Source: Clavaria fumosa (Eukaryota > Basidiomycota > Agaricomycetes > Agaricales > Clavariaceae). Taken from it: a stretch of 64,000 bases of DNA. The notes under the pieces are model-generated. The model made no database searches and had not been told where the DNA came from. It saw nothing but the letters and a program-made list of their open reading frames with translations. The position numbers and the translations under genes are program-made. Where the stretch lies: the NCBI GenBank assembly GCA_951802425.1, contig OX637800.1, forward strand, positions 1,736,001 to 1,800,000, in the 5' to 3' direction. Shown here one piece after another: positions 32,316 to 43,867 of this stretch. Every line of letters begins with the position of its first letter. Within the stretch, counting starts at the first letter, position 1.

Positions 32316-33258
32316 ATGTCTCTGACCCCGGGCGTTTACACTGTCTTCAACGAAAAGAGCGGCACTGTGATGCAGATGGTTGGCGAAGATAAAGCCTGGA
32401 ACGGGATCAGAGGCAGAGTTTAATCGTTGAAATCTCATGCTGTATACTTACAACAAACCGAATAATAGGATTTCCCAACGATGGACGCAAAGCCCAACAG
32501 GTGTCAATCAGCTTGTCTTTCGTTCAGTTGGCACATGTTGAACTCCTGGTATCATTACCTCCAGTGGCACTTCGAACGTCTTGGCGAAGGCTACTCAATT
32601 CATTGCGTCAACAAAGGGCTTTACCTGACTGTCATGAGCGGACTGAAAACTGGAGTTCCTCTGGCTGCTAGCACGTTCCCTGTGAGCTGGAATGTCCAGC
32701 CAGACAAGGGTCGTCCAGGCAGTTTTTGGCGCGTCATATTGGAATCTTGTTTATAGAATCTCTTCTCAAATCAATGCAACAAATACAGGATCGGCTGGCC
32801 TCGTACTAAGCTTATCGTTGATCTTGCATCTCGCGGAAGCTCGCAACCGGGCACGGTGGTCAGTTCATGATGCGTCGGCATTGTGTGAGGGACAGACCGT
32901 ACTCTTTTCAGATCCAATTGTGGGATCGCAAAAAGCCACGACTAGCAGGCCAATTTTGGATCCTACAAGAACACCATGACCTGCCCTGCTTACCACAAGC
33001 TTGCGACTACCAACCCTCAAGCATGCCACCCTTGAAACCGGAATCAACCTCGGAGACCACCATCGACCAGGATGAGAGCGGGGCGTACATCATTACAACC
33101 AAGACAACCATCAATCAAACACGTCGCGCAAACTTGAACGTACCTTGTGCAAAGAGAACGAACTCTACAAGAAAGAGCACGAACAGAAACTGCGTGCCGC
33201 ATTAACGGCGGAAAGGAGGGGAAAGAGGCAGAACGATGGGAAAGGTGATTTTTACTAA
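32316..33258 (+). pseudogene. Ricin-B-type (beta-trefoil) lectin-like gene, probably degenerate
   Basis: Segments read as one protein: MSLTPGVYTVFNEKSGTVMQM, FPNDGRKAQQ (exon 32469-32500), WHFERLGEGYSIHCVNKGLYLTV (from 32565), IGWPRTKLIVDLASRGSSQPGT (from 32789) and a C-terminal tail ending KGDFY at 33258. This is the GxYTIxN..SGTV and QxW pattern of basidiomycete ricin-B lectins. One intron is canonical (32501-32564), but the joins at 32412 and 32728 need GC donors, and a frame change is needed near 33120. The gene may be decaying, or have unusual introns. Sugar binding is inferred from the fold family. Confidence 0.55.
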
Positions 33259-33384
33259 ACAATGATATTGTGTCCCAAGAGGGCTTTCTGCTATTCACTG
33301 GTAATACGCATCGACATATCTCGGACTCCAGTATGAAGATCCCAATATAAACCGCAGGATTGGGCTCGCCCCTCAAGTTTTGCC

Positions 33385-33754
33385 CTATTTGTGAAAGCCG
33401 TTGGTTCGGATGGTGTCCTCTCTGCGTCCACCATCTTGTAGCCCAACTTTAGTGCAGCATTTGGGTTGGACGGACGTGAAGGAAACAAGGAGGCTCGCCA
33501 AATGAGGAGAGTCGATGATAGCCAGCCAGTCATTGTCGTGAAGGCTTCTGACAGACAGCCCTGTGAAGCCATATCTAGGCAATTTGGACAAACGCACAGA
33601 TAGATCTGTCGAAAAAGCACTTACATTGCATTCGAGGAAGCTCTTCTTCCCACGCCTTTGGTGTTCGTTCCTCGATAGACTTTCCATGCAGGGTCTGCAC
33701 TGACTGAGGTACGACGGGACTGACATCGGCAATGCACCTGCAACAAGTCAACAT
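33385..33754 (-). CDS. Possible small two-exon gene, unknown function
   Basis: Exon 1 (33754-33625) starts MLTCCRCIADVSPVV and reads on as VQTLHGKSIEERTPKAWEEE. A GTAAGT donor and CACAG acceptor define a 64-nt intron (33561-33624), and exon 2 (33560-33385) ends TNGFHK, giving 101 residues. Phases fit, and the amino-acid texture is protein-like, but no family is recognised and another acceptor (CCTAG) would give a different C-terminus. It lies 20 bp downstream of the BRF1 stop on the same strand. Confidence 0.35.
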
Positions 33755-33773
33755 CGTAGAGGCGATGTATCAA

Positions 33774-36059
33774 TCAGACCTCCTGTTCGTAAAAGTCGTC
33801 CCACTCTCCAGCCCCAGCTCCAAATCCATCACCCAAATCTTCCTCTCCCTCCGCGTCCTCGTCCGCTTCCGGCGCGGCTAGCACCTGCTTGTTGTTATCA
33901 AGCACGCCCACACCACCGCCCTCCTCCTCCTCGAGCAACACCATGTCTCCCGTTTCAGGCAGAATTTCTTCCATTTTCGTCTCGTTTTGGAAGGAATGGG
34001 TGATCACAGGCGAGCTTTCGACGAAGAGCTCCTTCAGCGCCTCGTAGTTGATCCTCTTGCTGTATCTGGGGTTCTTCTTGATGAGGTTTTTCACGGCTTC
34101 TGCGGCGGTGCTCCCTGAAGGGTTGGACGCGTCTCGTGGTTTCGAATTCGTTTTGCGGCGCTGTGAGACAAGTTTCCCTCAGAATGACGATCTAGGACCT
34201 CACTGCGAGAGCAAACCTTTCTGTTTTTTGGCTGTGCCACACCCAAATCTTCACGCTCCGCTTTCGCTGCAACCCGCTTCATTTAAGAGAGGGTGACCGA
34301 AACAGTCATCACTAGAATCTCATACCTGCGATGGCTTCCAAATAGTCCCTATTAATCTCCACCCAAACACGCTCTTTGATCCTCACTTCTTGATCACTAA
34401 GCAGCATACGATCCAGCTCCTCTTCATCAAGCCCAGTCAGCTCGTCAACGACATGCTCCCGCATCTGCGCCAGACGACGTTCCTCTGCCTCCCCGAGCGC
34501 TTGGCTGACCTGTGTCCCTTGCGGGTTCTGCAGGAACGTTGAGACCTCCTCGGTCAGGATGATGTCGGCTGTTTCGTCTAGCGCTGTGGTGGGCGGCTGG
34601 GCTATTAGAGCCGGGTCGATGTTCTCGCTTAAGGTGTCCTCGACGCCGTCTGGCGAGAACGGCGGCGAAGGCTCGATTGTGCCTGCGAGGATGCCCTGGT
34701 TGAACAGGGTCGGGTCAATAGGAGGGCGCTGAGGAAGCCCGTGGGGGTGCCCTTGCGGATGCGCCGAGATTTGCTCCGAGAGCGCAGAGTGTAGACCCTC
34801 AATCGTCTCTTCGTTAACTTCGTCTTCCGAACCCCGTTTCCGTTTCCTCGTCTCTTTCCAGCTCCCTTTCCGCTTCGCACCCTTTTTAGCGCCCGGATCG
34901 TCTCCGCCGTCCTCCTTCTCCTCGTCCAGCCGGCCCTTCGTGAACGCGGGGGGGTCCATCTCCTCTTCGAGCCAGACGCGCCTAAAGTCGACGACGGTGA
35001 GCTCTGCGCTGTTCGTCCGCCTGAACTCCTCGAGGCGCTTCTTGAGTGTGGTGTCCGCAATCTTGACGACCTGGACGACCTCCTCCATGCTCCTGCGGAA
35101 GTTGTTCATGCGCGCGGCGAGGAGGAGCGCGGCGCCGCAGATCCCGGCGGGGCGACGCCCTCTCGTCATCCAGTCGCGGTCGAAGCGTTGCACGAGGCGC
35201 ACGGCGTCGTGCGCGACCTTGTGCGTGTCGTCGCCGAACTCGAGCAGCGCGGAGAAGCGGGAGATGTAGTGTGAGGGGTCGACGAGTGGGAGGCGCAAGT
35301 TGAGTGTTTGCACGAGTTGGAGGTAGGTGTGGCCGAGTTCGAAGACGTTTACCTGCAACAGTAGCGGTGAGAAGTGGTGAGAGGTGGATGACTAGCAGAT
35401 AGCCTACACGCACCTGGAGGAGATCCGAAAAATCTATGAGCATGTAGTTCCTCGTCTCTTTTTGCCTGCAGGCGACGTAAAGGCAGACGGCTACAACGTT
35501 GAGACTTCTTCTTCCTTTGGTGAATCGGTGCTCCACCGCGAGCGTGTACAGCCTCGTGGCGGCTAGGCATACAACCTCTGATAACCGCAAAACGGCGGCG
35601 ATGTTTTGTATTTTCCGAGTCGCTATGGGTTGTTAGCTTATCAGACGCAGATGTCTCCTGGGCGAGAGGGTTGTGGGCCCGCACCGTTGGCGATGGTTTG
35701 TTCCCTAGAATCGAAGCTCCCACGAGTTCCGAATGGGCCATTCATCCTCGCGTGGGCTGTTTGTTACGGCGGCTCGTGAGTCTAGGTTGTACTCAAGGCG
35801 GAGCGTACTCACTCGATCCCTGCGCGACGTATGACCCTTGAACCATTGCAGCGCCCGAGCTCGTCTCGCCAAACGTCACCTCTGACACGATGGTGTTCTC
35901 CTCCACCACGGTGCCGCACTTAACGCAGAAGCCGTTCCCCGCCGCGGCGTCATACTCGATCACGGTGCCCCCGCAGTCGCTGCAGACCGTCTGAAGCAGG
36001 TGTTGGTTATAAATCTTAATGCGGACGGTTTGTTATTTCGTAGCAGATGTGCTCACCAT
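33774..36059 (-). CDS. BRF1: TFIIIB subunit BRF1 (RNA polymerase III initiation factor)
   Basis: Seven exons: 36059-36057 (ATG only), 35991-35813, 35756-35685, 35622-35414, 35352-34326, 34266-34217 and 34160-33774, with introns of 56-65 nt; about 641 residues. BRF1 bridges TFIIIC and Pol III at tRNA and 5S genes in the nucleus. Visible are the zinc ribbon (CSDCGGTVIEYD, then CVKCGTVVEENTI), two cyclin folds (RLYTLAVEHRFTKGRR; RDWMTRGRRPAGICGAALLLAARM), an acidic/Lys-rich middle, and the C-terminal BRF1 block (AAEAVKNLIKKNPRYSKRINYEALKELF). One surplus G in a GGGGG run at about 35937-35941 breaks the frame inside the zinc ribbon. All other joins are in phase, so an assembly or base-calling error is likelier than a dead essential gene. 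Confidence 0.94.
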
Positions 36060-36115
36060 TGTTGGGTGCTTTGGACAGCGCAACGAGTGGTATCTATGGG
36101 ATTCGGTGCGGACTC

Positions 36116-36456
36116 GTGGTCACGTGATCTCAACCCAAAATTATGAAAATATTTATGAACATTGCCAACATGAGTATAATTTGCTACAGTAGACATTGAG
36201 ATAGAGGCATAAAACATTTTGCCACCCATTGATTACATGGCCAAATATGCATGGATCAGTCCAGGAAAAATGCCAGAGGTAGGTCTCAGCAGTGTGTGGA
36301 GATAGAAAATCAAAAAAGTAATGGCAGATGCACTTGCCTTTTATAATAAGCAAAAAAAGGACAAAAGTAAAATGTCTCCCATGGCAGCAATAAAATAGAT
36401 AAAACAAAATGATGGAAATATTCATGCAGGGTTGATGTGGTCACATGACCTCAACC
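36116..36456. repeat. AT-rich insertion between 20-bp direct repeats
   Basis: gtggtcacgtgatctcaacc (36116-36135) recurs as gtggtcacatgacctcaacc (36437-36456), two transitions apart. The roughly 300 bp between are far more AT-rich than the surroundings, and the inner ends tcaaccc/gggttga are inverted. It looks like a small non-autonomous element or an insertion with duplicated target in the BRF1-36551 gene interval. The family is unknown. Confidence 0.5.
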
Positions 36457-36550
36457 GCGATCACTTGTTTTTGTTGGATTTTTGATTGTCTTACAGTACG
36501 GTAACACCTCTTTGCTCGTCGACCTTAGGCGCCACGCGCCAGAACTTTTG

Positions 36551-39500
36551 ATGGAGCCTGAGTCAAATATGGCGGAATCTTCGCGGGCGGCGATGCAATC
36601 CCGTTCTAGTCCCTCACTAGAAAGCACCAAAAGTTCACGCAGGGAGCGCTCTCGCCGCTCTTCGCGCCCGCTCTCGGCGAAGGAGCTGATGCGTCTCCTT
36701 GTGCACGAAGAAGCCTCCAATGTCTCGCTCACGGACATGCTCGCCACCGCGCAGGCTCACCTCGCCACTGAGCGCAACCGCGCCACCACGCTCCAAGAGC
36801 AGCTCACGACGCTCCTGCAGCAGTTCAAAAATGCGAACGACAGACGTATTAAAGCAGAGGAAGAGTCGATGCGGCTGGCGGAGGAACTGCAGTTGTGGAA
36901 GGATCATTCTTCTGTCGCGGAGAAGGAGCGTCAGCGCGCGCAGGGCATTATAAATTCCCTGCAGCAGGAGCTCAGGACAATGCAGGAAGACCTCAGGACT
37001 GTGAAGACCATTGCGCGGAAAACCCGAGAGGAAAGGCTCGTTATTGAGGCCAAGGAAGCGGGCCGAAGAGAGGGTATGAGGGAGGGCCTGAAGGTGGGAT
37101 TCGAGGAGGGGAGGCGAACAGGCGAGGGGCCGCCACCGGGGAGGTTTGTCGTCGCAGCTCCGGAAAAAATCAGTGTGCAGCCCACGAAGGAGATCAGAGA
37201 TAGGCAAATTCAAACTCGGGCGTCCTCCGCCGCTCGCAGCCGCCGGCCCACTCCGCCTGCTTCCATAGACGCGAATCTGGGCGCGCCGATGATCAATTTC
37301 CAAAGCGCAACCCAGAGCCCGACTCATACCTCACCGGCTCTCACAGTCCGTTCGCTCGACGAGGCACAACCAACCGTGATTCCTCCTCCCGTTGCTCCTC
37401 CGCTATCTCCCATCGCTGAACAGCCGTCTCCGATCCTTCCCCAGCTCAATCGTATATCGACCGCTCAGCCTCGTTCACCGGTTGGTAACTCAACGACTCT
37501 CCGTGATCCTGGGGTTCCAGTCTCATCTAGTGACGGAGGAGTGAATCCGAACGGGACAACTCGTGGACGCCGTCATTCCTCCGTCTCCTCTGAGTCGACG
37601 ACTCTCTCTCAGTTGGATATCGTTACCGGTCCTAACCGCAACCCTAGTCCAGATAGATTAAGCGCTATCCCAGAGAGCGGAAGCGGCGCGACGACGCCCG
37701 TCATCCCGCCACCCCATTTTGTTCCGGTATGACCACTTTCCCATCTCCTGTGTCAAGCCACGTCAGGCTCGCTGATATTTCTTTTGGAACGCTCTAGCAA
37801 TTTACGAGCGCCTTTGAACCTCCACAAATGATGGTGCCCCCGATTATAGCATCACCAACGCCTGTGCAGGCCGCGCCGCCTCCGCGCATCCCTACACCTG
37901 TCCGAACGCCTACACCTGTCCGGGCGCCTACACCTGTCCGAGCGCCCTCTCCTGCTCACCCGAGGTCTCCTGGGGCTCCCACGATGCCGGTTCCCGCTCC
38001 CCCGAACAGACGGGTACGTACGAGATCCGCTTACCCGGCCTGTTTAACTAATAGAATGTCGCACGCCAAGCCGTCACCCCAGCCATTTGTCGGCCACCAG
38101 CAGACCCCTGTGATACCACAATTCGCTGAGTTCGACCGACAATCGACACCGCGGTCGAGCCCGGCGCAGTTTCATCGGGGTCATGCGGGTGGCGGTTGGC
38201 CGCAGGGCGAGAGAGACGGTAGTTTTGGTAATGATGACGAGGAAGTTAGAATTGACGTTGAGCCACCTGTAAGTGTTTCTTTCCTGATGCCAGATCAAGG
38301 ATGACCGTCTTTACAATTGTATGCAAATGTGCTGAATTTGGTGTCTACCATCACCAGTCCGATCCCCCTTCAGCAATCCAATCACCAACCTCACTCGCAC
38401 GGCAGGCCTCTTGGAATAGGGCTCTCCATGACGACAGGCTGCTCAGTGCAGCAGATGCCGATAGGCCAATACCGCTACCTCAGCAACCGCCGTCTCCGCG
38501 CCAACCATCCCAACAACACCAGTTTATCCCTCCGGCCCCTCCTCCGGCTCCTTTGTCACCTATTAGCCCAAATATCGGATTGCGCGGTTCCCCGGTCCAC
38601 TTTAATGGCTCAACTGCTCCAGGCTCAGCGGCACCACCACCCATGGATGGTCATCTTCCCTGGGGATTTGTACCAACAGGCCCTGTGAACCCGACATCTT
38701 CCAATCCTCCCCCACGGGGAAACGCAGCGGAATACTATGGGGTCCCGTCGGGCACGCCTCAATTACCACGGCCGACGCAACTACGCTCGAGCAGCGATAC
38801 CTCTTCCTCAACCTCTTCTTCCACCCCACCTCTGCAAGCCCGCACGCGACCGAGGTCCGGAGTCGTGGCATCGCCCGTCATCCCCGGGGCATCGCGTAGG
38901 TCGAATCATGCCCGTTTTTCCACCTCTTCGCCGAAAAAAGAAGCATATGCCACGGCGCCAACCCCGCCCGGTGTGGTGTATCCGGCATCGCCAGCCCTCG
39001 GCGGTATGCGAAGGCAACCGGTCGCGAACCTGGACCCCTCGGCGCTCGGTACCCCCCGCGTCAACGGACACAACATCAACGCTACGCCGCGCGGCGGCTT
39101 TGCGCGACCGCTTACGCCTGGGTTTCCCAGCTCCATGCCTGTGCCGCATGTCGGCTCCGTCTTCCCTTCTGGGCCGGGTGCAAACGATGGACCGTTCATC
39201 CCGCCCGCCCCTAGAGAAGAGTACGCGACTGCGCCAGTGCCCCCCGGCGTCGTGTATCCAGCGTCTCCTGCTAGACGGATGAGCACCATTGGTAGCCCCT
39301 TTGTGCCCCCTGGGTTCCCCGTCATCCCGCCCAGCCCGCGCCAGAGGGAGGAGTATCCTACTGCGCCGACTCCCCCCGGCGTCACGTACCCAACAACCCC
39401 TGCCAGACGGATGAGCACCATTGGTAGTCCTTTTGTGCCCCCTGGGTTCCCCGTCATCCCGCCCAGCCCGCGCCACAGGGAGGAGTACCCGACTGCGCCG

Positions 39501-39863
39501 ACTCCCCCTGGCGTCACGTACCCGACAACCCCTGCTAGACGGATGAGCGCCATGGGCAGTCCTCATGTAGGCACTGGCCCGGTTATTCCACCCAGCCCGC
39601 GCCGGGGGGAAGAGTACCCGACTGCGCCGACTCCTCCTGGTGTTGTATACCCGCCGTCTCCAGCGAGACGGTTGAGTGCCATCGGCAGCCCGTATTTTGG
39701 CGCTGGAGCTGGGCTTGACGATCCTGTCATTCCTCGTAGTCCCATGGTGGGTGGGGGTGTACTTCTGGAGCCGTTTGGGGCAGGCTCGTCCGCCGACAAC
39801 ACTCAGTCGGGTGGAGGTGGGAGAGGCGGGAAAGGGAAAAGAGGTAAGGGACGTAAGAGATAA
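36551..39863 (+). CDS. Coiled-coil and proline-rich repeat protein, function unknown
   Basis: Exons 36551-37726, 37798-38268 and 38358-39863 (introns 71 and 89 nt) join in phase 0 to 1,050 residues. I chose the first in-frame ATG (MEPESNMAESSRAAMQ). Residues about 50-210 form a long charged coiled coil (RIKAEEESMRLAEELQLW and onward), ending in a Gly-rich EGMREGLKVGFEEGRR stretch. The rest is Pro/Ser-rich and disordered, with four to five tandem repeats of roughly 40-45 residues (EEYPTAPTPPGVTYPTTPARR and variants) at 39215-39700. The C-terminus is a Lys/Gly/Arg tail (GGKGKRGKGRKR). No known domain. Confidence 0.75.
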
Positions 39864-40107
39864 ATCGTCTGCCCGAGGATTATGGTGAGATGCGAGATAG
39901 GTCTTTTTTTATTCTAATTCCCGTTCGGAGAACCTTTTTGGCTTTGTGTCCATGTTCTAATTGTCGGCGTGTATATAATCAGGGTATGAGTTATGTAGTC
40001 CTGCTCTGTTGGAAGCCCCGTACAGTATGTAATGCTTTTTGATTTGATGTTCGCTGCGTCGGCGCACCCAGCCACCCCCTTTTGGACATTCAGGTATCCC
40101 ATTCACG

Positions 40108-40864
40108 ATGGCCCCCGCCCCAGCTCCGAGGAAGCGCAACCGCAAGCGAAAGCGACGTGTCGCATCGTCTAGCTCTGACTCTGACTCTGGCTCGAACTCC
40201 TCGCCCTCCTCTGCGCAAGTCGAAGATCCGGATGATCGCCCACGCGATGAACTTTTTGAAGGAGCAAGTCAAACACGAGTGGCCGAACTAGACAACGCGT
40301 CGTCCGAGTCGTCCGAGTCCTCTGAGGCGGCCTCGCCCTCTGATGTCGAAGACGACGCGTCGGACTCGTCGTCTGTACCTGAACCGTCCGCCCAGAGTGC
40401 CCCGCCGTCCAAACCCAAAGGGACAGCGGTCAACGGTCAAAACCAAGACCGTCGTCCCTTCGCCGGGAGCAGGTCGCCCTCCCCGCCATCGACGGCGTTA
40501 CCGGAGTTTCCAATACCTCCCCCGCACGACGCCCCGCTTGAGGGTGACGAAGAGAAGGCGCAGTCCCTGCTGAAGGAGAGATTCAAGCAGTTTTGGATGG
40601 GGGCTATCGTGGAAGGATTTAAGGACGACTTGGAGAAGATTCGTAAGGTCAGCGCTTAGTTGCTCTCTAATTTATTCCCTCGAGTATTTTATTTATCATC
40701 CGTGCGACGTTGACCAGGAACCGAACATGACCACCTCGCGACTCTCACTCTTAATCGATGCTTTGGCATCTGGAGCCAACGTATTCAGCTCTTCCGTGTC
40801 AGGATCTGGAAAAGGCGATGAAGTGAACGAGATGGCGTTTGTGCTCGACCGTGGCGAGGGCTAG
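40108..40864 (+). CDS. RSA3: Ribosome assembly protein 3
   Basis: Exons 40108-40647 and 40718-40864 flank a 70-nt intron; 228 residues. The N-terminal 140 residues are a basic start (RKRNRKRKRR) and a Ser/Asp/Glu-rich disordered region. The C-terminal RSA3 domain is split by the intron: LLKERFKQFWMGAIVEGFKDDLEKIRK, then EPNMTTSRLSLLIDALASGANVFSS. RSA3 acts in early 60S subunit assembly in the nucleolus. The domain is small, so the call rests on this motif. Confidence 0.82.
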
Positions 40865-41039
40865 CAGGTATTCGCATGTCCGCGCGGGAAACATATTATT
40901 ATGCCAAATTGACTGCATCGGTATACAAACCTCTACATCTCTATGATTTCCAAGTGTAATACCTACATTACCCGCCAAAACGCGTTCATATGTAGCCCTG
41001 CACAGTCCGCTAGGAAGGGAGACATTACCAATGGCCGAG

Positions 41040-42472
41040 CTACCCATCCACATTCAAGGCTCGGCGCTTCTTGATCCACTCCCTTGCTCTCTCACGTCTG
41101 GCCCGCTGCGCTTCCTCTTCCGTGTGATCACGTTCTCCGTCCAACGTTGGACTTACTTTTCTCTCTCCATCGTTTTGAATACTATTCGCCTCAACGTCCC
41201 TAGACGCCTCGTCATCCTCGTCACTGTCATCGCCGTACGCACCCAGCACACTCAAACCGTCTCCTGACTTCCCCGTCACGGCCTTTTCATTCTCTTCCCT
41301 TTTCTCAATGTGTGATCTGGCCTTGGTTGCTCGCCACGCCCTCTGGTACCGGCCTCTAAGGAAAGCAAATCTCCTATCACCCCCATAATTTGCGAGTATG
41401 CGCATCTCGAGCTGTGCTGGATTCGGCGAGGAGAGGAGGTGCGAGGCTGTGCGTCGCATCAGCTCTCGGATCGTCTCATCGGGCTGTCAAAACGGTGCTC
41501 TTGTTATCAGCGGATCCGATGAGGAAAAGACAAAAAGCACTCAGATGAACGTTGAGCTGCGCAAGAGTCCCAAAGAAAGAGAGACGAGAGGGAAATTAAA
41601 TTGAGGGAACGAACGAACCTCTTCATCACTCGCTCCCCAAGCGTCCCGCCCGGATTCCTCGTCGTCGTCGGCGCCATCTTCCGCCTGCAACGCCCTCAGC
41701 CGCTCTTCTCGGCTTCGGTTGATGAGCCGCCGGCGCTTCTCCCGACGGTAGTCCTCCGCTTCCTCGGGTGAGAAGAAGAACGTGTCCTCGGAGTCTGATG
41801 GCAGGTCCGACCACCCGCCTGGCGAGTCAGGATCGGGTGGCAACGCGTGAGGTGCTGCGGGCGGGGTCGGCAGCGTATCCAGGAGCAGACGGGCGTCGTA
41901 TCTGCAAAAAGGACAGCATCTCGTTTTCAGCAGGTGAATTGAAAGGAAATGAGACAAACAGAGAAAATCTTCCAAGAACTTTTCCCCGACCCATTCAACG
42001 CAAAGCTGTTCCCATTCGTTAGCGTCGTCCCTTTCGTTGCTTGGATACCCATTTGCCCATGACTTGCCTGGGCAGAGGTTCATGAGTGGATGACACTCGG
42101 CGCGTACCTATCAAGCCATACGTCGCGATCATGCCAGGGCTCGCCAGCGTCTGGCTCCTCCTCTGTGTCGGCGTCATCGCCCGCTGAGCGCTTCGCGCCT
42201 CCCCACCTGACGAGCGCAGTGTCCGCGCAACCCGCGTTGGCAGCCTCGAGACACCTCGCGAGGTCCCGCGCATCCGGCCCTCGCACGATGGTCGCTTCGT
42301 ACGCCTGGACACCGTACGACGGCGATGACGCTGACGCTGAGGCCGGGAGCGAGTGCTGGTGCGACGAAGACGACCAGGACGAGAGATGTCCTGCGTCTGA
42401 AAGGTGGAAGGCGTCTGTGAGAGGCGGGGTCGTCGGTGAGCGGGGCCGGTGCTTGCGCTTGCGAGAGGACAT
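41040..42472 (-). CDS. Conserved-looking protein of unknown function
   Basis: Exons 42472-42108, 41901-41619 and 41483-41040 (introns 206 and 135 nt) join in phase to 363 residues. It starts MSSRKRKHRPRSPTTPP. The middle is acidic (DTFFFSPEEAEDYRREKRRR). The C-terminus carries LEMRILANYGGDRRFAFLRGRY and a Lys/Arg-rich end (RRERAREWIKKRRAL), which looks like a small folded RNA- or spliceosome-associated module, but I cannot name the family. Convergent with RSA3, 175 bp apart. Confidence 0.6.
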
Positions 42473-42717
42473 CGATTCCGTCGTCGTTAAAGCGATCGGT
42501 GTCGTCCTTTGCATCAAACAATTGCTCGAGGTCACGTGCAGCAGAGGCGAATGGGATACGCTGAATTTCATAAACTGTCTAACTGATCGGTTTACATGAT
42601 GTGACCCGCAATCCAACGAGTGCGCAGTCTTTCGTTTGCTCGGAGAGCTCCTCGATTGAACGTATCTGTCCTCAAAAACAACATCGCGACGGGTGTGCGG
42701 TTCGAAAGGGGGGGGGA

Positions 42718-43195
42718 TCAGGCACGGATACATTGACGGTACGCACAGCACCCGCCTTCCTGTGAAAAAAAAAAAAAAAAAAGTAAACTTTCTCAATGCC
42801 CGAAATAGGTTGTCTCCTTCCGGCAGCAACGCGCAATTGGAGGGGAGGGGTTACGCACTCACCTGCTGTAGATGACAATCGATCACGTCGCCGTCCTCCA
42901 TGCCGAGCTGTGCATATCACCAAGGCACGGATGGGCAAAAGACATTGCAAGGCCAGAGTTACGAATTGAGCGTCATTTATTTATTTATTTCCCCATTGGA
43001 CAGAGGATAACTGGGAAGGTGTGGATGGCCCGAAGAGTGGCCGTCCCGACTCACCGCCGCTGGTGTCTCCTCCGCCCACCCCCTCAGCGTCTCACCGTCG
43101 AAAGAGAACCGCAGTGCCTCTGAATCGACAAATGTCATGGCGATGCCACCAGTAGTGTTGAACAATCGGGAAAGGGAATGGGTGGAAGGTAGATG
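42718..43195 (-). pseudogene. Second SUMO-like coding segment, 5' part missing
   Basis: Three exons join in phase: about 43195-43055 (SRLFNTTGGIAMTFVDSEALR, then FSFDGETLRGWAEETPAA), 42907-42863 (LGMEDGDVIDCHLQQ) and 42759-42718 (EGGCCAYRQCIRA, stop). This is the second half of a SUMO fold (RFxFDG, then MEDGDxID), ending in a Gly-Gly followed by a ten-residue tail. No beta1-beta2 exon (the KLTVTV part) is found upstream; the next 650 bp are non-coding, AT-richer DNA. It is either a truncated SUMO paralogue or one split by an insertion. Rad60-SLD-like genes are the alternative. Confidence 0.6.
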
Positions 43196-43867
43196 TTGGA
43201 GTTTTTTTTTTCGAATATGGAGTTATTTCCCAAAGAGGCGGCACTCAGTAGGAAAGACATGAGGGCACTATTGTCATGCACTCACTCTGATCCCTGTTAA
43301 CAATCCTCTGTACAGTCCAATGAAAAAAATACCAGTGTGTGACAGATCAGTGTTGATCTCCAACACAGTACATCCACACAAAACCCAAATTGTCAAGGGG
43401 TAATGAAGGATTGCATTCAACTCACAGCAAATGCTGTCAACAGCTTGCCAACACTCTGATTCCTTCTGAGTCGAAATGCTTGTGCTGTGCCAATGACAGG
43501 GATTTGGGTGAACCAAAAAAAAATCAGTAACCCTATCCCAGGAAATAGGGTGGACAAATGGGAAGGCACACAACTGATTCCTTCAAACTGGACCAATATT
43601 GCCACTTTGGGCCAGTCTGCCACTGTTGGTCTCTGAGTTTCCATCTCTTAAGAAAATTCCGAGGGACTAAAGGCTCTTTAATGCTTCACTGATGAGGAAA
43701 CGGAAGGTGGGTCCAACCCTGCTGATGAACCAACAATCTGATATTACATATCTGATAAGCCAGTCAAGAGTACTCATCGGCATCATCACTCATAACCATG
43801 TATACCCGTTATCCACTAATGATCAGAATCACGCTGCCCACAACACCCACAAGGAACCTGCGATATC
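43196..43867. other. Non-coding stretch between the two SUMO segments, possible insertion
   Basis: About 670 bp with lower GC than its surroundings and only short frames. The edges are not clear enough to define a mobile element. Its position directly 5' of the truncated SUMO-like exon makes it a candidate for the disruptive insertion. Confidence 0.35.

Noticed and set aside
37998..38060. An intron with GTACGT donor near 38013 in the coiled-coil gene
   Set aside because: Splicing there breaks the downstream frame; the unspliced sequence is open and in phase.
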